Positions 54,401 to 63,400 of a stretch of 64,000 nt of DNA are shown here, piece by piece (the first letter of the stretch is position 1; each line of letters starts with the position of its first letter). The stretch is taken from assembly GCA_024734555.1 (NCBI GenBank), contig JANPWX010000130.1, positions 996,663 through 1,060,662 of the forward strand, in the 5' to 3' direction. Made by a program: the position numbers and the translations under genes. Under the pieces are notes generated by a model, which ran no database searches, was not told where the DNA came from, and was given only the letters and a program-made list of their open reading frames with translations. Origin of the DNA: Trochalopteron elliotii (Eukaryota; Chordata; Aves; Passeriformes; Leiothrichidae).

Positions 54401-57400
54401 ACTTCTTCAGAGAAAAGTGGAAAAAACTATTTATTTAACAAACAAAATGCTTACAAGTATAAAGAATTAATAATAATAATAATATGAAACAATAAAACTT
54501 TGACAATGGACAATGAAACAATGTAACTTTGACTCCAGAATCCCAGTGGTTGTCCTCAAGTCTCTCCAGGCACCTTCTGCCAAAGACTCCAGGACAGACC
54601 ATGGCTCACGGCTGCAGAGTAGAGCACGTTCTTCACATCTGGTCCTGTCCTGACTGGGCCAAGGGCTACTGCATGAGCAGTCTCTTGCTTGATCTGAACA
54701 AAGGCGTGTTGCTGTTCAGGGCCCCAGTGGAAAGTGTTCTTCCTGTGGGTAACCAGGTAGAGAGGGCTCACGATTTGGCTGTACTCAGGAATGTGCATCC
54801 TCCAAAAGCCTATGGCACCTAGGAAAGCTTGTGGGGTTTTTTGTTGGTAGGTGGAGACATTGCTGTGATCTTGTTGATGACATCAGTGGAAATCTGACGC
54901 TGTTTATTTTCCCAGGAAAATTTACTTAAAAATTTACTTAATTCCCAGGAACTGGATTTCTCGAGCAGGTTTCTTAACTTTGCTCTTCTTGATAGCGAAT
55001 CCAGCTTTCAGCAGAATCTGGATGATCTTCTCTCTTTTCTCAAACACTTCAGCTGCAGTATTCCCCCACACAATGATGTCATCGATGTACTGCAGATGTT
55101 CTGGAGTCTCACTCTTTTTTAGTGCAGTTTGAATCAGTCCATGGCATATAGTAGGACTGTGTTTTCACCCTTGGGGTAATTGGTTCTAAGTGTACTGCAC
55201 ACCCCTCTACGTAAAGGCAAACTGAGGCCTGCACTCTGCTGCCAAAGGAATGGAGAAAAATGCATTGGCAATGTTAATAGTGGCATACTACCTTGCTGCC
55301 TTGGACTCCAGCTCATACTGGACTTCCAGCATGTCTAGAGCAGATTTAAACAGTTCCAAGAAAAGAAAAAAAAAAGGAAAAACAGTCCAGGAAAGCTTCT
55401 TTGCCTCAGCTAGCTAGACTAACAAAAAGGGAAGGAAAAAAACTCTCTCTGGCTGCTGTCCATGCATCCCATGAAGAAAAAAAAGCAAACCACACAGTCA
55501 GGACGAGAAAAGATCCAGAGGAGTGAACACTGTTTTTCAAAACAAACTGCGCACTTCTTTCCCTGCTCACTCTCCGAACCAGTCTTAAAGGTACAGAACA
55601 GATGATGTGGAGATACAGGTGTCATAGTCACCCTAAGACACTTGTTCATCAGCTGAAGGACAGAGACATCGATTCAGTGATGGTGTTATCTCTATGGCCA
55701 GCTCAGAACAGACAGCAGAGCACCTGGAACCTTTATGCACCAATTATACACAAATGGTTTGCTCAGAGCCACCCTCTAGGCAAAATGCAACGAGAGTATG
55801 CATAGTGAATGGTGTAGCCTAACTTTGATTGGAATTTGTGCACCCAATATAAACAAGTGATTCACTCAGAGCCACCCTCAAGGCAAAATCCAACAAGAAT
55901 AAAGTTGCATAGTGAATGATGTAGTCTAATTTTGATTGTAACTCCTGGTACCTGAAACAAAAGTAGTGAACCTTGGCTTTGGGCTGGACATTTGGGTATT
56001 TCTCTGAGCAACATTTGGGCATCTACATCATCATTACAGTTGGCCTATGCTCCCTTGCCAGTCTATAGAAATTGAAGTCTACAGAATAGAAATTTCTGAG
56101 ACAAGATTTGTCTCATCTGAAGGAGGTATTTAAAGTAGGCCAGGTGAAATGTGGCTGGATAAAGCCCTTACTAAAGTGAGGTTCTAACCACTGAGTAGCC
56201 TTTGGTACTGAACTTGTTCTGTCAGGCAATCTGTCTTTTTACATAAAAAGCTAATAACATTTTGAAATTGGGAGATTTGCCTGCTGAGATTTCGGCACGT
56301 CTTCATTGAAGACTAGAACCTGGGTAGTTGTAAAAGAAGTCCTTTATTGCATCATTAGATCAGTCCCATGAAGACAAAGTTATTAGAGTCCATAGCAGTA
56401 TGCAGAAGCTTTCTAACATAAAGTTTATAAGTCCCAAGCAGAAGCAGCAGTCACAGCTGCAGTAAAGGCATCAGTAGTCTGTGTCCCTTGAGCATCTTAC
56501 CAGTAGCAGTCCATGCAGTAGCAACAACAGTGGCATCAGTGTTTTCGTGAGTCCTCTGTGTGTGTGTTCTCAGAGTAGTGCATTTTATTCTCATTTTAGC
56601 CAATTAGGTACATACACAATTTTTCTATATCCTTGCTGGACCAATCCTAAGTTAAGATTGATGTGCGTTAATTTTCGTAAACTCTTACGCTAATTCTACG
56701 TATATAGTTCTGTCTGTTCCATCTAGGAATTTCTAGCAAGGCTACATTATTTTTATTATGACTAGAATTTAACTAACTTTGCAGAAGGCAGTATCACTGA
56801 AGTATAAACTAGCTACTAAGTCTCTTTCTTACTTACTAACACAGGCTCTCATCTAAGGCACTTAAAAATCCTTTATTTATTTAAAACTAAACTTGCATTT
56901 CGACTTCATATCTGTGTGAATTGATGTATTTTAGTTTTTCTGAAGATTTTAACTCAGTCCTCACATCTCTGGACACTCCTGGGCCTGTGTGAATGGGGCC
57001 CAGGGGGATTTGTACCCCAGTGTTTGCCCTTTCTAGGCATGTACAAGGGATTTGGTCCATTGTGAGCTGCCTGTCCTGCAGGATGAGCCCTGTCAGTGAT
57101 GAGTTGTGCTGGGCTGTGGAGTACCTTGTCTGTGGTGGGTCCTGCCAACACTACCCATGAGAGCCCATCATCCAGGGGCTCTCCTGAGCCACAGGTTTGA
57201 GTGCTGCTCACCTCCCAGCCTTCTGCTTATACACTCCTCCCTTGATCTTTGTCCTGGTTGTTTGTGGTGCACAAAACTGTAGTGATGTATAAAAGAAGTT
57301 GAATGGCTTTGGAACGGTGGCTCTGTAAGGTGCTGCTTGGAGCTGTGTGCCGGCCATGCAGTGGGGTAGGGATGGTGTTGCTTCTCCTCCTCCACACTGG

Positions 57401-60400
57401 GAGTACTGGCCTGCTCTCCTGGCTTTTCTCTGACACCATCAATTTTCCTGACAGAAATCCTTGCATCTAAATGGTAAATTCTCTGCCTCAGGACCTGAAA
57501 ACCCACCTGAATAAAGAAGGGAAGCAAATTCCAGCGCTTCTCAGTCCTAGGGTCACAGCAGCAGCTGAGTGCTCGTATGAGATGCATGTAGTGGTGCTTG
57601 ATAATGCCTGCCTTCCTTGTCCTGTCCATACTGGGGGTCTCTTGGGGACCTGGGATCAGTCCTGGAACTAGCATATTGGAACATGGGAGAGGAAGTCCTG
57701 AGGGAGACTTTGGAAAATGGTGCTGGGGATCTTGTTTATATGTGCAGGGTGGTAGGTGGGAGGAACACTGGTGAAAGAAGAATATCTTAGGGCTTCTGTG
57801 GGCACTCAGGTCTGGGGACAAGACTTAATAGAAGCAACCAGATCCCTTTCTACTCTGATTAATGATAAATGCAGCCACTGTTTCTGGCAATACCTTGCCT
57901 CATTCATTTCAGAAACTCTCAGGAAGTGTTCAGTGAGATTTTATCAGATAGAGGAGGAAAGGAGTCTCCTAACCAACAGGTATCCCTTGTCATCATCAAG
58001 GAGCAACTTTGATTTGTCAGGATTAATTTCTGCCTTGGTTTTTTGACTGTCATTAATTAATTTAGTTTTCCTTCTCAGGATGGAGAAGTGCATATGAATG
58101 AGCTGAAAAATGGGAACACAGAAATGTTCTGGAACCCAACCAGCGAAGTGCGAAGGCAGAGACTGAAGCGCCACATTGTGCTGTTTGAGGAGCAGATGGA
58201 CTTTGAGTCAGAGAGGTAGGGAGCTTGGAGAGCATCTCACTGCTGCTTCTCTCCTGGGAACAGGGTTCTGGTCAGCAGGGCTCCTCCAGTTCCTCAGCAC
58301 AGTCCTGGAAAGGCAGTGACCTGCTTTGTCAGAACATATTACCCAGCCATTTACCTGTTTCTTTCCAGACTATTAACTCTGGAGTATCTCCATGAAGTAC
58401 AGCTCTGAAATAGACCTTTGCTGAGAAACAGTAGAGGCTATACTTAAAATAACAATCCCGTCTGCACTCCAGAGATCTCTGTAATTGCTGGAGCATTTTA
58501 TGAAAGGGCAGGATGTCATCTTGAGGTTGGATATCTTGTTAAGGTGGCTTATTTCAACCACAAGCTCTTAAAGTAGATGTAGGAATTGTGGAAACTCCTG
58601 GCACCCGCAGAGCAGTACTTTGAACCACATAACAGGATTTTATTAATTAATGTAATTAAACAGATGTTTAACCCTGCGTCATAATCTCAGCTGAGATCTC
58701 CAGTGCAGTCTGCAACAGGCTTTGTAGGGTCATCTAGGTTGCCTAAAAATGTAGCTCTGGCATGTAACTTAGAGTTGTGGTTTGACCCTGGCTGGATGCC
58801 AGGAAAGTCACTGACTCACTCTCCTCTGCATCTGAACAGAGGAGAGACAATTTAATGAAGGATTCGTGAGTTAAGGACTGTGAGAAAATACTCATCACTT
58901 ACCATCGAGGGCAAAACAGGCTCAACAATAAAACAAATTTATTGCTAAAAAATTCAGACCAGGATAAAGAGAAGTAAAGTAAGTCCCTAAAACCACCTTC
59001 CCCCCACTCTCCCTCCTTCACAGTTCTACCTCCTCCCCCAGTAGCACCAGGAGACAGGAGGGTGGGGTTTTCGTCAGTTTATCACCTGTGGCTTCTCCTG
59101 CTGCTCAGGGAGAGGAGTCCTTCATTGCTGCACTGTGGAGTCCCTCCCACAGGAGACAATTCTCCATTAACTTCTCCAACATGGCTCCTTCTCACAAGCA
59201 GCAGCTCCCTGCAAGCTGCTGCAATATCGAGTCCATCCCACGGGCAACAGTCCTCCCCAGAATGCTGCAGTGTGGGTCACTCTTCCATGGGGTCCTTCAC
59301 AGACAGGCTCCATGGGACATGTGGATCTCCATGGGCTCCAGGGCAACAGCCACTTCACCATGGTCCTCACCACAGGCTCAGAGGAATCTGAGCTCTGGCA
59401 CCTGAGGCACCTCCTCCCCCTCCTTCTGCATGGACCTTGGTGCCTGCAGGGCTGTTCTTCTCATGTGTTCTCAACCCTCCCTTCTCTAGTCACAATTAAA
59501 ACTGTGTCACAGCCTTTCTTTTGATTTCTTCTTCAGCATATTATCACAGGGGCGTTACCACCATCCCAGCATTGGCCAGCCAGCATGTCCATATTTGGAG
59601 CCATCAGGACTCTGCCAGATGTTGTGGAAGCTTCTGGAGTTTTTCCCAGAAGCCACCTCTGAAGCACCATGTTGCCAAAATCCAGGCCATGGAAAACTAA
59701 TACACTTAGGAAATGGAAGAAATAAATAATGCACAATGTGCAGTTTTTGAACAAGAACACTATGTGTTGAGCTAAGTTATGTGAAGCTGGCTGGCTTTAA
59801 ATTAGCTATGCTTAAATTAGCTGCAGATTAGTTGTGCTTCCTCTCCACTATGGTCAGCCAGCACCAGCCAACACCCATACCAGCACAATGCTGTCTGGCT
59901 CTGCATTACATTATCCACTTCTCTGTGAACATCTCATTTTGGTGTTGCATCACATCACCCTAAAAAGATTCCCCTTTCTATAGGTAAAGAAAGAGATTGC
60001 ATGAAAATAAAAACACATGAAGATTTAGTTTGGACACCAGTGGGCATTATGGGCAATAAAGTCTGTATTTGTAACTTACAGAGCAGGTTTGTTAATTCTG
60101 CAGAGCAGGGCAGAATGCAGTACATTTACCTCTTAATCTTCAGAAGATCCTTTTAAAGGAGAAGCTTGGTCTTGTGGGCAAAGAATCTCCAGTTCTCTGT
60201 TTACCAGAGTTTATGGCCAGAGCTGACTCCCTTTCCTGCATCAGAGATTAATAATGATTAATGATGATAAAATGCATCCAAGGGAAGGAGGCAGAAGGGA
60301 AAGTTACAGAAGTCTCTAACAGACATTCCACCAAACTCCTTATTATGCTTAGAGTTGCATGAATAAATTGCCATCTAATCCAGGTTGTATTCTGCCTAAA

Positions 60401-63400
60401 TTGCTTAGTCTTCCCTGTAGTGCTGAAAATCGTCTATTTTCACAATTGTTGGAGAATCTGAAGCTCACAGTGGAGGGTTTCATTGTCTCACACATGCAGC
60501 TCTTGATGGAGTAATTTGCCCTTGTCAAACAATTTTGTGCTGTCTCTCTAAGGCTCATAGAATTAGGGGACTCACACTTTACACCATTGCATTCCTTAGG
60601 ACAGGCTTTACACCACCACAATATTTTCTCTGGCTGTTATTTCACTCCTCCCTCATCTTCATCACCGAGTTTCCTTCATTTCTGGGAGAAAAGATTCATA
60701 CACAGAAATAGGGGAGTGACTTGTTAAAAATGAAAAGAAGGCATTGCTTTGTGTTCAGTTAATTATCTAAGAGGCTGCATTTTTTGAAGTGTTGTGTTAA
60801 TATATGGTGATAGAAATACGATGAAAACTTCAGGATCACTTTTAAATTAAGAGCTTCACAGCATGCTCCAGATTAAATGCAGTAATGAATTCATCTTCTA
60901 AATGGTGGACAGGTGTTTTGTGGAGCTGGGAATACTGGAACAGCCTGGATGTCCTGTGCACATTCTAAACACAAAAGCATACAGTAATGTTTTGGGAGGG
61001 CTAGCTGCTAGTCTCAGAAGTATTTCCAATCTGAAATGAAGACTAAAGTGCTCTGATTAGAAGAACTGTGGAGAGGCTGATTACAGCTTGGCTATAGTAA
61101 AAAAAGGTATTGATTTTTCTCCGGTAGAAGGCAGATCCTCTCCCCAGGGCAGATGCTCAATGAGAACAGCTCATATGACAGATCACATATCCTTTGGCTG
61201 TTGCAAACAAGTGTGAGTGAACACCTGTATTCATGCAGTTTGTGAGCAGGAGGACATGCTTGTTGCTTGTGGATTGAATCAGCTTCCTACAAATCTGGTT
61301 ATAAATCCTATATAGGAGGTGCATGTGCAGCTACAAGATATGCACATAAATTAATTTTCCAGTGCTTCTAAACTTTAAATATAAAGCCTTTGTTTTGGGA
61401 ATAGACATTGACACAAAGGATTCTAAACAGAAATGTCTGAAAGGATGAGGCACAGAACAGATTTCCATCAGTCACCTCTGAAGAGGCCATGGATCCCAGT
61501 GAGCTGAACACAATTTCCTTATGACTCACACAGACAGCTGAAGAATTTAATAATGGTTGTAGGTGATGTTATGTAAGAGAAAGTTCCTTCAGCAGGCCAC
61601 TCATACAGCATTCAGTGTTGCCATTCTCAGTTCCTTTCACCTCCAAGCTAAAACAGAGGCTGAGCTATCCTGGTACAGTTCTGCTGGAGTATCAATAGAC
61701 CCAACACATTTCTGCTCCAAAGTTCCAGCTGGCAAAATACATTGTTGGTTCTGAGGTGGTTTAACTTCCTTCCCGGATTATTCCTAGGCTTTGGCAGCAT
61801 GTTACCAGTGCAATAAACAAAGGTGATCAACACAAGGCGACGCAGGAGAAGTTTGTGCTGGAAGAGGAGCAGAGGAATGCCGCCCGGGAGCGGAGGGAGA
61901 GCGGCACGGAGTGGAAACCGCTGCTGTTCCGGCACGATGCCGGCACCAACGAATGGCGCTACAAATACGAGGAGTGAGTGCTGGGCTTGGCGTTCCCAAC
62001 ACATCTCACTGCCTGAGCTCCCAGGGGTGCAGGCAGGCCTACAGACCTGTAACTGGAGCCCTGCCATTCCCCTAAACTATGTCCAGAGCTTGCCCTTTCT
62101 GAGCCCCATGTCATCACTAGAATACATGCTCATGATACTAATTGGGAATAGCTGGAAATGAGGGCTTGGCAGTGGAAAATCCACTATGCCACTGATGTAA
62201 ATGCCTATTGCTGCCATCAAGTGTGGAGTCATTTAGCAGAGATGTTCTGAACTGTTCAGAGCAGAGTTAACAACTGTGCTCTCCTCCCCTGGGCAAGAAG
62301 GGTGAAGCTTCTGGAGACTGAACCCTCTCACCTATTGCAAGGAGCTGTGAATGTGCAGGGAACTATCTATCTGTTAGTTCTGTCACTGCATCTGGAAAGT
62401 CTGGCTGCTGTCAGGGGTGATTGCCTGCCCTGATGCATGTGGAATTAGTGTATTGGGCTTAACACACCTGATGTGGGATTCTTGTTTTTCTGATGACTTT
62501 TTTTCATTTGGTCTCAAAAGTCTAAGGCCTTGGGATCCTTTGAATGACATTGCCCAATTTGAGAAGGATGGAATACTTCAGACAATGGAAAGACACTTAT
62601 CCACAAGGATGTCAAACCACAAAGCAACATGCATAAACAATCAAATTACACGGCACAAGGTAAAAAGCCTGTTTTGGGGAATATAATATTCTTTATGATT
62701 GTTTAGATACACAGCCCTTTTCCTACAGCATTTCCATGTAAGCACAGCATAGGCTGAAAATTTTGTTTTGGGTAAATATAACTTGTGACCATAGACCTGC
62801 AGTATTATACCATCATTAGCTCCAAAGAATTGTAATTATTGGTTGACTCCTGTCAATTTTGGCATTCTTCTTCCACCCAGTGTTAGTGACAGTGACTCTT
62901 ACACGGAATTTTGCACATGTCTGGGCTGAACTTCACTGTTCAGCGTTTCCAAAGCAGAAAACTTCCCATAGGTTTTGAAGTTCACAACTGAAATCCCCTG
63001 AGTTCAGTTTCAGTCTTTGCCATCAGCCTTTATCACTCACTCTCTCTCTCTCAGACAAGACAAGTCTTTCAATCCTTTTCCTTAAACAGAGGTAATACTC
63101 CCCTATTTCAGTGCTTTCATTTTTGGAGTGATACATGTCATTCATAGCACTTTGCAAATGTAGAGCTGATAAACTAGCTAAATATAACCCACATTACACT
63201 GTAATTACTACTATGTACATAGACTTTTCTTTTATAGTACCCCACATCTGAATGTCTCTGATTCAGTGGGGAATTGGAGGCTCATAACTGCTTTTCAGAC
63301 CCTGTAGTGAGAAATTTGAGTCAATGTGTTTGGTTTGCTCATCTGAGAGGGAGAAACTTTCTAAAGTGCATCAAGAAACTAGGCATAAAAATTATGTGAT

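Larger units (their letters stand above)
53809..58078. other. OSBPL5 intron 15, rich in retroviral remnants
   Basis: A 4.27-kb phase-0 intron, gtaaca to cttctcag. It contains an internally deleted provirus (54302-55640), a 103-bp two-copy duplication (55739-55950), a probable LTR (about 56282-56960) and a long antisense open frame (57168-57821). About half of the intron is repeat-derived. Confidence 0.85.
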
